DNA of 64,000 bases, taken from JAILEN01 sp036723975. Lineage in GTDB: Bacteria > Bacillota > Clostridia > Lachnospirales > Lachnospiraceae. This document shows positions 8,745 to 17,925 of this stretch, in pieces. The DNA lies in contig DAIMGJ010000008.1 in the NCBI GenBank assembly GCA_036723975.1, positions 30,401 through 94,400 on the forward strand, in the 5' to 3' direction. Within the stretch, counting starts at the first letter, position 1, and every line of letters begins with the position of its first letter. A program made the position numbers and the translations under genes. The notes under the pieces were generated by a model, which ran no database searches, had not been told where the DNA came from, and saw only the letters and a program-made list of their open reading frames with translations.

Positions 8745-9734
8745 TTATTTACGGGCAACGTATTTACGGATATCAAGAGAGATTGCTATGAAGATGATTA
8801 TACCGATTGCAATCCACTGAGCATTTGCATCCACTCCGAGGAACTGGAGAGCTGCCTTCATCAATTCAAATACTGCGACACCGATGATGGCTGAAGAAAC
8901 TTTTCCTCGACCACCGGTTACGGATACACCACCGATGGTACATGCAGCGATAGCTTCCATTTCGTAACCTAAACCTAAGTTTACGGAAGCACCACCTGCA
9001 CGAGCGCCCAGCATAAATCCTGCTAAACCGTACATAGCTGCTGCCTTAGCATAGATAATAACCATTGTCTTCTTTACCGGAACACCGGCAACTTCTGCAG
9101 CCTGTGGGTTTCCACCAATTGCATACATATACTTACCATGGCGGGTCATATTAAAGATAAACCATGTAATTGCCGCAACAATAATCGCAATCCAAATCTG
9201 ATAGTTCAAGAACAAAAATCTTCCGGATGACACTGCGGTATACTCCGGTGTATATCCACCAAGCGGAGTTGCATTGGTATAGAGAAGATTTGCACCGTAT
9301 ACAATTTCCATCATTGCAAGTGTTGCGATAAATGGTGGTACGTGAAGATAAGCGATAAAGAAACCGGATACCGCACCACAGCAGGCACAAACAAACATTA
9401 CAAATGCAAGTGCCAAAAATACGTTCCACGGTTGCATGTCCGGATAAAATTTTCCGGAGTAATCCATCTTCTGGAGCAGCGTACCTGCAATACATCCGCC
9501 AAGACCGATAATACGACCTGCGGAAAGGTCACAGCCTGCGGTAATAACGCAGCCCGCTATACCAAGAGCAATTACAAGACGTGAGCTCATATTAAGCAAA
9601 ATGTTGTTAAAGTTACCTACGGATAAGAAGTTCGACTGAGTCGCACCCGTATATACAACCAGAATAACCATGATTAAGATTACACCATAATTAATCAGGA
9701 AATCCTGCACTTTTTGTGTAGTTGTTTTTTCCAT
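8745..9734 (-). CDS. mglC: Galactose/methylgalactoside ABC transporter permease MglC
   Basis: 329 residues, about nine or ten membrane segments, of the BPD_transp_2 (RbsC/MglC/AraH) family. Typical stretches are LVIALGIAGCVITAGCDLSAG near residue 60 and AIAACTIGGVSVTGGRGKV, which contains the coupling-loop EAxxxxxxGG-like element. It follows mglA by 14 bases and completes the MglB-MglA-MglC set, so it forms the membrane channel for galactose or a related hexose. The GGAGG site before the ATG is good. Confidence 0.93.
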   Translation of the reverse strand: MEKTTTQKVQDFLINYGVILIMVILVVYTGATQSNFLSVGNFNNILLNMSSRLVIALGIAGCVITAGCDLSAGRIIGLGGCIAGTLLQKMDYSGKFYPDMQPWNVFLALAFVMFVCACCGAVSGFFIAYLHVPPFIATLAMMEIVYGANLLYTNATPLGGYTPEYTAVSSGRFLFLNYQIWIAIIVAAITWFIFNMTRHGKYMYAIGGNPQAAEVAGVPVKKTMVIIYAKAAAMYGLAGFMLGARAGGASVNLGLGYEMEAIAACTIGGVSVTGGRGKVSSAIIGVAVFELMKAALQFLGVDANAQWIAIGIIIFIAISLDIRKYVARK

Positions 9735-9748
9735 TATTATTTTCCTCC

Positions 9749-11260
9749 CTAAAACTGCGTTGCTAACTGCATTACATTTTCCTGTGTCATCTGCTTTGGA
9801 TCATCAATTTCACCGGTCAGTTTACCGTTACACATAACGCAGATTCGATCAGACATACCAAGTAATTCTGCCATTTCAGACGAAATCATGATAATGGCTT
9901 TGCCCTGTTCTGCCAAGTCTTCCATAATTTCGTAGATTTCATGTTTTGCACCTACGTCAATACCACGCGTCGGCTCATCCATGATTAAAATATCAGGATC
10001 GTTCGCCAACCAGCGGGATACGATAACCTTCTGCTGGTTACCACCGGAAAGGTTCTGAATCAATTCCTTACTGCTGGGTGTCTTAATGCGAAGTTTTTCA
10101 ATACTGTTATCCACTACTTTATTGATAGAAGCATGATCCAACACAAAGCCGGCTTTTAAAAACTTGTTGTATACGGAAATACCAACATTGTCTTTGATGG
10201 AAAGGCATCCGAAAATACCGTTTCCTCGACGATCTTCGGTAATCAATCCGATTCCGGCATTCATAGCATCTCTCGGATGGTCAATGTTAACTTTCTTTCC
10301 CTTAACATAAATCTCTCCGGCGGACTTTCCGCGGATACCAAAAATACCTTCCAAGAGTTCCGTTCTCTGCGCTCCGACCAATCCGCCGAAGCCTAAAATC
10401 TCACCCTTACGTAATTTAAAGCTTACGTTCTGGAAAGATCTTTCATGAATGGATGATACTCCTTTTACTTCAAGAACCACTTCATCATCAATCTTGTGTT
10501 TCTTTTCCGGATAAACGTTTGTAAGCTCACGACCTACCATCTTGGTTATAATCTCGTCCATAGAGATTTCAGCAGCGGGCCATGTTCCTACGTAAGTTCC
10601 GTCTCGCATGATGGTAATATCATCAGCAATACGTTTAATCTCATCCATTTTATGTGATATGTAAATCATCGCTACGCCCTTGTCACGCAAATCATTCATA
10701 ATGCGGAAAAGGGTATCTACTTCGTTATCGGAAAGAGATGATGTAGGCTCATCCAAAATAACTACTTTTGCTTCCTGAGAAACTGCTTTTGCAATTTCCA
10801 CGGACTGCATCTGTCCGATAGACAGACTTCCTAGCAATGCTTTTTCGTCAAAATCCATGCCAACCTCGTCAAGCCAATGACGGGTTTCTTTATACATTGT
10901 TTTATGGTCAATCCATTTAAACGGTCCGACTCCACCAAGTGGAAAACGTCCCAAGAATAAGTTTTCCGCAACTGTTCTTGCGGGTACCGGCTGAAGTTCC
11001 TGATGTACCATGGCAATACCATGTTTCATTGCTTCGTCCGGATTGTTAATTTCTACTTTTTTGCCATCAAGCAAGATTTCTCCGGCATCCATTTTGTAAA
11101 TACCGAAGAGACACTTCATCAAAGTCGATTTTCCGGCTCCGTTCTCGCCCATTAATGCGTGAACCGTACCAGGTCTGATGGACAACTGTACATTGTCCAA
11201 CGCCTTAACGCCGGGGAAGGACTTGCTGACGCCTTTGAGTTCCAGCTTATAATCAGCCAT
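9749..11260 (-). CDS. mglA: Galactose/methylgalactoside ABC transporter ATPase MglA
   Basis: 503 residues from ATG at 11260; AGGAGG is seven bases before it, while an upstream in-frame start at 11302 has no such site. Two ATPase halves are visible. The first has Walker A GENGAGKST, signature LSIGQMQ and Walker B VVILDEPTSSL. The second has the degenerate P-loop GFGGLVGAQRTELL, normal for the sugar subfamily, with signature LSGGNQQKV and ILIMDEPTRGIDVG. It energises sugar uptake together with the MglC permease and the MglB binding lipoprotein. Confidence 0.95.
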   Translation of the reverse strand: MADYKLELKGVSKSFPGVKALDNVQLSIRPGTVHALMGENGAGKSTLMKCLFGIYKMDAGEILLDGKKVEINNPDEAMKHGIAMVHQELQPVPARTVAENLFLGRFPLGGVGPFKWIDHKTMYKETRHWLDEVGMDFDEKALLGSLSIGQMQSVEIAKAVSQEAKVVILDEPTSSLSDNEVDTLFRIMNDLRDKGVAMIYISHKMDEIKRIADDITIMRDGTYVGTWPAAEISMDEIITKMVGRELTNVYPEKKHKIDDEVVLEVKGVSSIHERSFQNVSFKLRKGEILGFGGLVGAQRTELLEGIFGIRGKSAGEIYVKGKKVNIDHPRDAMNAGIGLITEDRRGNGIFGCLSIKDNVGISVYNKFLKAGFVLDHASINKVVDNSIEKLRIKTPSSKELIQNLSGGNQQKVIVSRWLANDPDILIMDEPTRGIDVGAKHEIYEIMEDLAEQGKAIIMISSEMAELLGMSDRICVMCNGKLTGEIDDPKQMTQENVMQLATQF

Positions 11261-11308
11261 CCATGTTCCTCCTAAATTGCTCCCGTAATTTCCTTGTTTC
11301 ATAAAATA

Positions 11309-11334
11309 GTGCGGGGTGAAGTTTCCCCCCGCAC
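11309..11334 (-). promoter_or_regulatory. Intercistronic hairpin between mglB and mglA
   Basis: On the minus strand GTGCGGGG and CCCCGCAC form an eight-pair GC-rich stem around a ten-base loop, followed by ATTTTATG. It lies 38 bases after the binding-protein gene. The position suits partial termination or protection of the upstream message, giving more binding protein than ATPase; this is inference. Confidence 0.6.
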
Positions 11335-11371
11335 CCGCTACAACTTAACTATCTTAGATCGTATTTGTTAC

Positions 11372-12457
11372 TTATTTAAGAAGGTCAAGAATATCCTGTG
11401 CGTTGTCTTTGGTTACTTTCTTGTAATCGCAGCCAATGTAATGTTCATTGGACTTACCTGTGATGTAGTTGATTGCTGCATCAGCTGCAGAGTCAGCCTG
11501 AGAAATATGATCGTTGAATACGGTTCCTGTAATGGTTCCCTTAAGAACGTCTTCACATACTTCTGTAAGAGCATCAACACCTACAAGGTAGATGTCTTCG
11601 CCAACAGTACGTCCAGCGGCCTGAATAGCCTCTAAAGCACCAAGTGCCATAGCATCGTTGTTACAGAAAACAACTTCAAGGTCATTACCATATTTAGATA
11701 ATGCATTTGCTACTAACTGGTTACCCTGAGCCTGATCCCACATACCTACCTGCTCATCAAGCTTATTAACTTCAAGACCTGCGTCTTCCAAAGCTTTGAT
11801 AGAGAACTCTGTACGATACTGAGCATCTACGTTTTCAGGATCACCTTTAATCATAACGTAATCAACTTTTCCGTTTCCGTTGAAGTCGATAGCATCAAGA
11901 CCAAGATCAGCAATGATTTCACCCTGATATGTACCGGACTGACGAGCGTCACATCCTACATAGCATACATCCCAGTTGTTGTCAGCCCAACGCTGTTCTT
12001 CATCTGCATCCGGCTCACGGTTGATGTATACCAATGGGATACCAGCCTCTACTACCATGTCGGTAATGGTTGCTGCTGAAGAAGAGTTAACCGGGTTGAT
12101 AATCAAAACATCTACACCATCAGCGATGAATGCCTGAATCTGACCTGTCTGTGTAGCCTGATCATTAGCACCATCCTGGATTGTGATGTTTTCTTTTGAG
12201 AATCCCTGAGCAATAAGGTAATTCTCTAACTCTGTACGGAACAAAGTCATAAAGTTATCAGCGAACTGATAAATACATACGCCGACTTTCTTGTCAGCTA
12301 AATCAGAGTTTCCAACAGCATCTGCTGCAGCGTCTGCTGCGTCTTCAACTGTTGTCGCATCGCCTGTGGTAGCAGTATCGCTTGATTTTCCGCAGCCTGC
12401 GAAAATGGTTGCTACCATAGCAAGTGAAAGCATTAAACTAAGTAACTTTTTCTTCAT
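11372..12457 (-). CDS. mglB: Galactose/glucose-binding lipoprotein MglB
   Basis: 361 residues. The signal peptide ends in the lipobox IFAGCG, followed by a long Asp/Ala/Thr linker (to about residue 50). The binding fold contains KKVGVCIYQFADNFMT, VLIINPVNSSSA, the calcium-loop-like DFNGNGKVDYV followed by IKGDPENVDAQYRTE, and VFCNNDAMALGALEA. It is the first gene of the mgl transcript and is preceded by GGGAGGAAATCT. It captures galactose or glucose outside the membrane for the MglA-MglC transporter. Exact sugar specificity cannot be read from the sequence. Confidence 0.93.
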   Translation of the reverse strand: MKKKLLSLMLSLAMVATIFAGCGKSSDTATTGDATTVEDAADAAADAVGNSDLADKKVGVCIYQFADNFMTLFRTELENYLIAQGFSKENITIQDGANDQATQTGQIQAFIADGVDVLIINPVNSSSAATITDMVVEAGIPLVYINREPDADEEQRWADNNWDVCYVGCDARQSGTYQGEIIADLGLDAIDFNGNGKVDYVMIKGDPENVDAQYRTEFSIKALEDAGLEVNKLDEQVGMWDQAQGNQLVANALSKYGNDLEVVFCNNDAMALGALEAIQAAGRTVGEDIYLVGVDALTEVCEDVLKGTITGTVFNDHISQADSAADAAINYITGKSNEHYIGCDYKKVTKDNAQDILDLLK

Positions 12458-12660
12458 AGTAGATTTCCTCCCTTACATTTTAGTTACCCTTGTAACGTTT
12501 GCTACGTGAACATATTATTCGAATCCGAAAACGATTAAAATTGAAAATTCTTCTTTTAATCTTAAAAATTCTTTCGTATAAAAAAAACACAGAAGGATTT
12601 TCTAGATGAACAGAATTATTTTCAAGAACCCCCAATCGCATCACCACTGTTGCTTAGCAA
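12458..12660. promoter_or_regulatory. mgl upstream region
   Basis: The 203 bases between mglB and the pyk terminator are AT-rich and hold the mgl promoter. A TAATAT-type -10 occurs on the minus strand near 12513-12518 with a poor -35, which suggests activator dependence. GTAACGTTTGC (12492-12502) recurs upstream of the binding-protein gene at 38467, and GAAAACGATT (about 12527-12536) resembles half of a CcpA or LacI-type site. An inverted repeat, TGTTGCT/TAGCAACA, lies at 12649-12663. No operator was proven. Confidence 0.4.
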
Positions 12661-12692
12661 CAAAAAAAGACAGAGAACCATATTCTCTGCCT
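12661..12692 (-). terminator. Terminator of pyruvate kinase gene
   Basis: On the minus strand GGCAGAGAA and TTCTCTGTC pair around TATGG and are followed by seven T residues, 14 bases after the stop of the pyruvate kinase gene. Confidence 0.85.
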
Positions 12693-12705
12693 TTTAAAGA
12701 TTCAT

Positions 12706-14130
12706 TTATACAATTTGTGCCTTGATAAGGTTTGTGGTTCCGGAAATACCAAGTGGGAGGCCTGCGGTAAGTACTGCTACATCGCCTTCTTCCAAAAGGT
12801 CATTTTCACGGGCACGTTCAATGGCGTGATCGAACAATGCATTGGGATCGTTTTCCTCATCCAGCATGATAGGAATCACACCCCAGCAAAGATTCATCTG
12901 GCGAGCCACACGCTCTGTGGTACAGCATCCGATAATCGGAGTGTTTGGACGGAATTTTGATACTGCGTGTACCGTACGTCCGGATTTTGTAACCGTAACA
13001 ATGGCTGCCGCATTCAGATCATCTGCCATCATACATGCACTGTGGGAAATGGCATCTGTAATACTTGGCGCTTCAAAACGATCCATATTTTTCAAACGGT
13101 TTATGTAGTTAATATCGCCCTCGGTGCGAACAGCGATACGGCTCATAGTCTCCACCGCCTCAACCGGATACTTTCCTGCTGCCGTTTCTCCGGAAAGCAT
13201 GATTGCACTGGTTCCGTCGTAAACCGCATTTGCAACGTCGGTAGCTTCTGCTCTGGTTGGTCTCGGGTGAGAGATCATAGAATCAAGCATCTGGGTTGCG
13301 GTAATAACAAACTTACCTGCCTGATATACCTTTTTGATAATCATCTTTTGGATGACCGGTACATCTTCCAGCGGAATCTCTACGCCCATATCACCACGAG
13401 CAACCATGATACCGTCCGCCTCTTCAATAATCTCATCAATATTCTGAACACCCTGATTGTTTTCAATCTTTGCAATAATCTCAATGTTTTCTCCGCCGTG
13501 TTCCTTTAATACCTTGCGCATCTGGCGAATGTCATCTGCTGTACGGGTAAAGGAAGCTGCAACAAAATCGAAATCTTCCTGAACCGCAAAGACCAAATCC
13601 TTATAGTCCTTCGGAGAAATATAGTCCATAGAAAGCTCAACGTTCGGAACATTGACACCTTTCTTATTGGAAATCTTTCCACCGTTTACTACCTTACAAA
13701 GGATGTGATCTTCTTCCACATCTTTCACAATCATTTCAATCAAACCATCATCGATCAAAATGTGATCTCCGATTTTTACGTCAGAAGTAAGTCCCTTATA
13801 AGTGATAGAAACTTTGGTTTCATCACCCTCCACATCTTCCGTATAAAGTGAGAAGTCCTGTCCTTCTTCAAGCATAACGGATCCGTCTTTGAATTCCTTC
13901 AAACGAATTTCCGGTCCCTTGGTATCCAACAGAGTGGCAACAGGAAGTCCCAGTTCCTCTCGGACAGCTCGGATATTTACAAGTTTTCCTCGCTGTTCTT
14001 CATAATCACCGTGAGAAAAGTTCAATCGACAAACATTCATGCCTGCCTTCATCAACTTCTTTAAGGTCTCCTGATCCTGAGATGCAGGGCCGATGGTACA
14101 AATAATTTTGGTTTTTCTCTTATAATTCAT
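12706..14130 (-). CDS. pyk: Pyruvate kinase
   Basis: 474 residues, the length of the form without the extra C-terminal PEP-utiliser domain seen in many Bacilli. Recognisable elements are CRLNFSHGDY, DTKGPEIR, AKIENNQGV (with the catalytic Lys), VARGDMGVEIP and the signature TRAEATDVANAVYDGTSA followed by LSGETAAGKYP. It converts phosphoenolpyruvate and ADP into pyruvate and ATP in the cytoplasm. GAAAGG precedes the ATG. It lies 12 bases behind the carbamate kinase gene, so the two ATP-forming enzymes may share a transcript. Confidence 0.97.
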   Translation of the reverse strand: MNYKRKTKIICTIGPASQDQETLKKLMKAGMNVCRLNFSHGDYEEQRGKLVNIRAVREELGLPVATLLDTKGPEIRLKEFKDGSVMLEEGQDFSLYTEDVEGDETKVSITYKGLTSDVKIGDHILIDDGLIEMIVKDVEEDHILCKVVNGGKISNKKGVNVPNVELSMDYISPKDYKDLVFAVQEDFDFVAASFTRTADDIRQMRKVLKEHGGENIEIIAKIENNQGVQNIDEIIEEADGIMVARGDMGVEIPLEDVPVIQKMIIKKVYQAGKFVITATQMLDSMISHPRPTRAEATDVANAVYDGTSAIMLSGETAAGKYPVEAVETMSRIAVRTEGDINYINRLKNMDRFEAPSITDAISHSACMMADDLNAAAIVTVTKSGRTVHAVSKFRPNTPIIGCCTTERVARQMNLCWGVIPIMLDEENDPNALFDHAIERARENDLLEEGDVAVLTAGLPLGISGTTNLIKAQIV

Positions 14131-14142
14131 ATACTACCTTTC

Positions 14143-15069
14143 TTATTTACCAATCATCGTTCCGGCTTTTTCCCCCACAACCGAATCTGGACTGAGTTTG
14201 GTTATCAATGCTTTTCGAATTGCTGAATCCCCAATATAATCAACTGCAGCCTGAATCTTCGGCGCCATGGTCTGGGCTTCAAATTCTCCTTCGGACAAAA
14301 GTTGTTTTGCCTCAGCTACAGATAGATAATCCAATTTCTTTTCTTCATCCGTTCCGAAGTTTTTGCAAACCTTTTCCACTCCGGTTAAGATGACAAACAT
14401 CTCGGCATCAATTTGATCTGCCAAGAATCCTGCTGCCGTGTCTTTCTCAATCACGGCGGATGCGCCCTTTAATGAATTTCCTTGGGCAAGAACCGGAATA
14501 CCGCCACCTCCGCAGGCAATCACTACCTGATCCGCATCCAAAAGTGCCTTTATGGAATCAAGTTCGATAATCTCCATAGGCTTTGGTGTGGCAACGACTC
14601 TTCGATAGCCGCCTTCCACTTCTTTTACATGATTGCCTTTTTTCTCTTCTGCCTCAGCCTCTTCCTTGGTAAGCACACGCCCAATCACTTTGCCCGGCTT
14701 ATAAAAAGCTTCATCATAAGGATCTACAGCAATCTGTGTCAAAACTGTGGTTACAGATTTATAAATGCCTCGACTGATCAACTCACTTCGTATGGCATTT
14801 TGCAAATCATATCCGATATAGCTCTGACTCATGGCCGAACATACACTCATAGGAGTTACGGTGTATTCACTGTGATTCTTTGCAAACTCAGACATAGCGG
14901 TGTGAATCATGCTTACCTGTGGTCCGTTGGAATGAGTTACCACCACAGAGAAATCCTGTTCCACAAACTTCACAATTGCCTTCGCCGTCTCCGCTATCGC
15001 TGCCTGCTGCTCCGGCAATGTTATTCCCAGTGCATTATGTCCCAAAGCAATCACAATTTTCTTTTTCAT
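14143..15069 (-). CDS. arcC: Carbamate kinase
   Basis: 308 residues from ATG at 15069, which has GGAGG ahead; an upstream in-frame start at 15096 lacks a site. The amino-acid kinase fold is shown by KIVIALGHNALG, THSNGPQV, VIACGGGGIPV, a DKDTAAG-type element (VIEKDTAAGFLADQI) and ILTGVEKV. It makes ATP from carbamoyl phosphate and ADP. No arginine deiminase or ornithine carbamoyltransferase gene is nearby, so its source of carbamoyl phosphate is elsewhere. The first glycine-rich loop reads GHNAL rather than the common GGNAL. Confidence 0.93.
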   Translation of the reverse strand: MKKKIVIALGHNALGITLPEQQAAIAETAKAIVKFVEQDFSVVVTHSNGPQVSMIHTAMSEFAKNHSEYTVTPMSVCSAMSQSYIGYDLQNAIRSELISRGIYKSVTTVLTQIAVDPYDEAFYKPGKVIGRVLTKEEAEAEEKKGNHVKEVEGGYRRVVATPKPMEIIELDSIKALLDADQVVIACGGGGIPVLAQGNSLKGASAVIEKDTAAGFLADQIDAEMFVILTGVEKVCKNFGTDEEKKLDYLSVAEAKQLLSEGEFEAQTMAPKIQAAVDYIGDSAIRKALITKLSPDSVVGEKAGTMIGK

Positions 15070-15186
15070 ATTATATAATCCTCCGCATGCTCGCAATAAT
15101 TCTCGCTAACGCTGTAATTATACAATACTTTCCCGTTAATCGAAAGTAAAAAGGGAATCTTCTTTCTTAATTTATAACATAGAAAG

Positions 15187-15228
15187 TCCCGCCGCGAGGG
15201 ATGGTGGAACCAATCCCGGGAGGCGGGC
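15187..15228 (-). terminator. GC-rich hairpin after the HtrA gene
   Basis: GTCCCGCC and GGCGGGCA form the outer stem and GGGATGG/CCAATCCC the inner stem, with an internal loop between. It starts 14 bases after the htrA stop. No strong T-run follows, so termination is likely but not certain; it could act on both strands as carbamate kinase transcription starts close by. Confidence 0.5.
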
Positions 15229-15242
15229 AATACTATTTATAA

Positions 15243-16631
15243 TTATTGTGCGCTGCTTAAAGTAACCTGAATGGTTTCCTCAGCATAATCGTCCGCATAG
15301 CGGGCAACGGTTACTTCCACCGTATCGCCTGCACTTAAGGAAGATAACTGCTGCTGCAGTTCTTCCATAGACTTTACTTGCGTACCGTTCAATCCGGTAA
15401 TCACATCTTTTTTCTGTAATCCTGCTTTGTCAGCTCCTGTTCCGGAAATCACTCGGGCTACGTACACGCCCTGCGGCATATGATACTGTACTGCATTTAC
15501 AGCATCCACATCCACACCCATAATTCCGAGATAAGCACTGTTTCCATTGGAAGGAGTCAAATCCTCCGTGCTTTCTTCATTGTTTTCAGCAATCTGTTCT
15601 TCTGTCTGTGCACTCATAAGTGTTTCGATTACCGTGCTGGCTGTGGAAATCGGAATGGCATATCCCATACCCTCTACTTCCGTATCGGAATACTTGGCAG
15701 ATACAATACCTACCACTTCTCCGTTCATATTCAAAAGTGCTCCGCCGGAGTTACCCGGATTAACCGCAGCATCTGTCTGAATCAATGTCTGTGAATAGGT
15801 GGAACCATCATTGTTTTGGAAGCTTACCTCTCTGTTCAATGCAGAAATCACTCCGGTAGTAACAGACTGACCATAGCCTAATGCATTACCGATTACAACT
15901 GCGGAAGATCCAACTTTCAAATCATCGGAAGATCCGATGCTTGCAACTTTAATCTCCTTTAAAGTTGCAGAATCAATATCGGAAAGACTGACCTTTACGA
16001 TTGCCAAATCCGTATTGGGATCCGTACCTTGCAAATGTGCTTCCACTGCAGAATCATCCACAAAGGTAATCGTCAAAGTATTTGCTCCTTCCACCACATG
16101 ATTATTGGTTACAATATATAAATACTCACTATCCTGACTAATAATAATTCCGCTTCCCGCAGATTCGGATTCTGTAGCATAGTGCTGACCGAACCAATTG
16201 CGATACTCCACGATAGACATATTGGTTACCTGTACAATGGCAGGCATTACATTGTCAACAATATCTGAAACATCCGTAACGGTTGTTGCAGTGGAAACCG
16301 CTGTGGAATCGATTACGCCCTCGGACTTCTTTACGCCGGTTGCTTCCGAAACAGCCAGCTCTTCTTCCACTTCTTTTCCCAATTTCGTAGATGCATAATA
16401 ATTGCCTCCGGCAAAGGCCGCCCCGGCAACCAATCCAAATGCAACCGCTATTGCCAAAAACTTTGCGACTGCCTTTCCAAAACCTTTATGACTCTTTTTG
16501 GGTTTCTTAGGTTTTTTCGGATCCATGTAAGGATTGTAATCACCGTCTCCGGAAGTATTCGTATACGAAGTACCTTCTGAATAGTTTTGCATTCCGTTGT
16601 TTGATTCATACTCGTAATACTGATAGTTCAT
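15243..16631 (-). CDS. htrA: HtrA/DegP-type membrane-anchored serine protease
   Basis: 462 residues from ATG at 16631 (GGGAGA seven bases ahead). A disordered Asn/Tyr/Gly-rich and Lys/Pro-rich cytoplasmic tail of about 45 residues precedes one membrane helix (FLAIAVAFGLVAGAAFAGG). The trypsin-like domain has His in VTNNHVV, Asp in TDLAIVKV and Ser in NPGNSGGALLN. A single PDZ domain (about 365-462) ends the protein. It degrades or refolds damaged exported proteins at the outer face of the membrane. It appears to be a single-gene unit with its own upstream region of 163 bases. Confidence 0.95.
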   Translation of the reverse strand: MNYQYYEYESNNGMQNYSEGTSYTNTSGDGDYNPYMDPKKPKKPKKSHKGFGKAVAKFLAIAVAFGLVAGAAFAGGNYYASTKLGKEVEEELAVSEATGVKKSEGVIDSTAVSTATTVTDVSDIVDNVMPAIVQVTNMSIVEYRNWFGQHYATESESAGSGIIISQDSEYLYIVTNNHVVEGANTLTITFVDDSAVEAHLQGTDPNTDLAIVKVSLSDIDSATLKEIKVASIGSSDDLKVGSSAVVIGNALGYGQSVTTGVISALNREVSFQNNDGSTYSQTLIQTDAAVNPGNSGGALLNMNGEVVGIVSAKYSDTEVEGMGYAIPISTASTVIETLMSAQTEEQIAENNEESTEDLTPSNGNSAYLGIMGVDVDAVNAVQYHMPQGVYVARVISGTGADKAGLQKKDVITGLNGTQVKSMEELQQQLSSLSAGDTVEVTVARYADDYAEETIQVTLSSAQ

Positions 16632-16744
16632 TTTGAAGTCTCCCTTCATCAACGTTTTTCATCTTTAATTCGTAGTCTACTCCCCATTTGTGTCTGTTTT
16701 GTGAAAAACTTTTGAAAGAATTAAGAATAATCCTTAAAAATACC

Positions 16745-16775
16745 TAAAAAAAGTTGGGCACAAAATGCCCAACTC
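16745..16775 (-). terminator. Terminator after the LCP gene
   Basis: On the minus strand AGTTGGGCA and TGCCCAACT pair around TTTTG and are followed by TTTTTTTA, 20 bases after the LCP stop. It closes the surface-polysaccharide transcript. Confidence 0.88.
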
Positions 16776-16794
16776 CTATTATGTATTATTTTGT

Positions 16795-17913
16795 TTAGAA
16801 GCCATAATCCAAAGCATCCCCTTCGGAGTATCCGGTATATTCTTCAATACTCTGAGAAATGCTCTTCAACTGATTGGAAGCAACATGAGTGGTGTCTTCA
16901 AACAAAAACTCATAAAGCTTGGAAACGTTGGTTTCCAATGTACAAGGAACATCAACGGATCCGATTTTACCAAACGTTCCGGTCTTCATATCAAATGGGA
17001 AGCCATGTGAGTCTACCAATTCATATTCCTGCATAGCTGCTGCCATTGCAATAATCTGAGTCTCCTGAAGGTTTGTGGAAACATTCGGTAACACGTGATC
17101 GACTAGACTGTTTAATTCGATTACATTTGAATCTTTAACTTTGGTAATCAATGCCTGTACCACTGTTCTTTGTCTGGATGCACGTTTAAAATCTCCACCT
17201 GCAGTATAACGGACTCTACAGTATGACACTGCCTGCACACCGTTCATTTCTGTCTGGCCTTCCACAACTTCCGTGCGATCTTTTCCGATAATAAATGCCA
17301 CTTCCGGGATATATTCATTCGTATACTTTGCCTCTTCTGCAGTAAGCGGTTCCGGCAAGGTGATTCCTCCAACAGAATCGATGGCATCTGCCAAAGCATA
17401 GAAGTCCACAGCCACATATTTCTGAATATTCAAATCCAAATTACGATTCAACATCTCTATGGATTCGGAAACTCCGCCATGATTATAGGCGTAGTTACAT
17501 TTACGAAGTTTTCCGGAGCCGTCCACATCCATCATGGTGTCACGATAAACAGAAACAATCTTTACTTCCTTGGTATCATTGTTGATATTACAAATCATTA
17601 TACTGTCGGAATTTCCGGAATCATAATTGCCGTTGGATCGATTGTCCACTCCAAAAAGCGCAATGGTCGTATATCCACTTAACAATTCCTTTGTCTCGGA
17701 ATCCAAATCGTTGGTTGCCAGGTTCTTAATGGACGTAATATCCAGCTTGCCGAATTTTGACCATCCGAAAAGAACAACCAGAAGCAAAAGTAATACAAAA
17801 AATTCGACAATCAGAAACCTTCTTTGTCTCTTTTTCTTAAGTTGCTTCTTTGATACTTTCTTTTTTGTTCCTGTATTACTCATTTTGTTGTTACTCATTT
17901 TGTTGTTACTCAT
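16795..17913 (-). CDS. LytR-CpsA-Psr (LCP) family glycopolymer ligase
   Basis: 372 residues. The N-terminus repeats MSNNK twice (a 15-base tandem duplication), followed by a Lys-rich cytoplasmic stretch and one membrane helix (FLIVEFFVLLLLLVVLFGW). The extracellular LCP domain shows IALFGVDNR, SDSIMICNIN, KIVSVYRDTMMD, YNHGG and the Arg pair of CRVRYTAGGDFKRASRQR. Members transfer lipid-linked wall glycopolymers onto peptidoglycan. It is last in the block of glycosyltransferase, sugar-phosphate transferase and pyrophosphorylase genes, so it likely attaches that polymer. Confidence 0.94.
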   Translation of the reverse strand: MSNNKMSNNKMSNTGTKKKVSKKQLKKKRQRRFLIVEFFVLLLLLVVLFGWSKFGKLDITSIKNLATNDLDSETKELLSGYTTIALFGVDNRSNGNYDSGNSDSIMICNINNDTKEVKIVSVYRDTMMDVDGSGKLRKCNYAYNHGGVSESIEMLNRNLDLNIQKYVAVDFYALADAIDSVGGITLPEPLTAEEAKYTNEYIPEVAFIIGKDRTEVVEGQTEMNGVQAVSYCRVRYTAGGDFKRASRQRTVVQALITKVKDSNVIELNSLVDHVLPNVSTNLQETQIIAMAAAMQEYELVDSHGFPFDMKTGTFGKIGSVDVPCTLETNVSKLYEFLFEDTTHVASNQLKSISQSIEEYTGYSEGDALDYGF

Positions 17914-17925
17914 TTCAGTCCTCTT

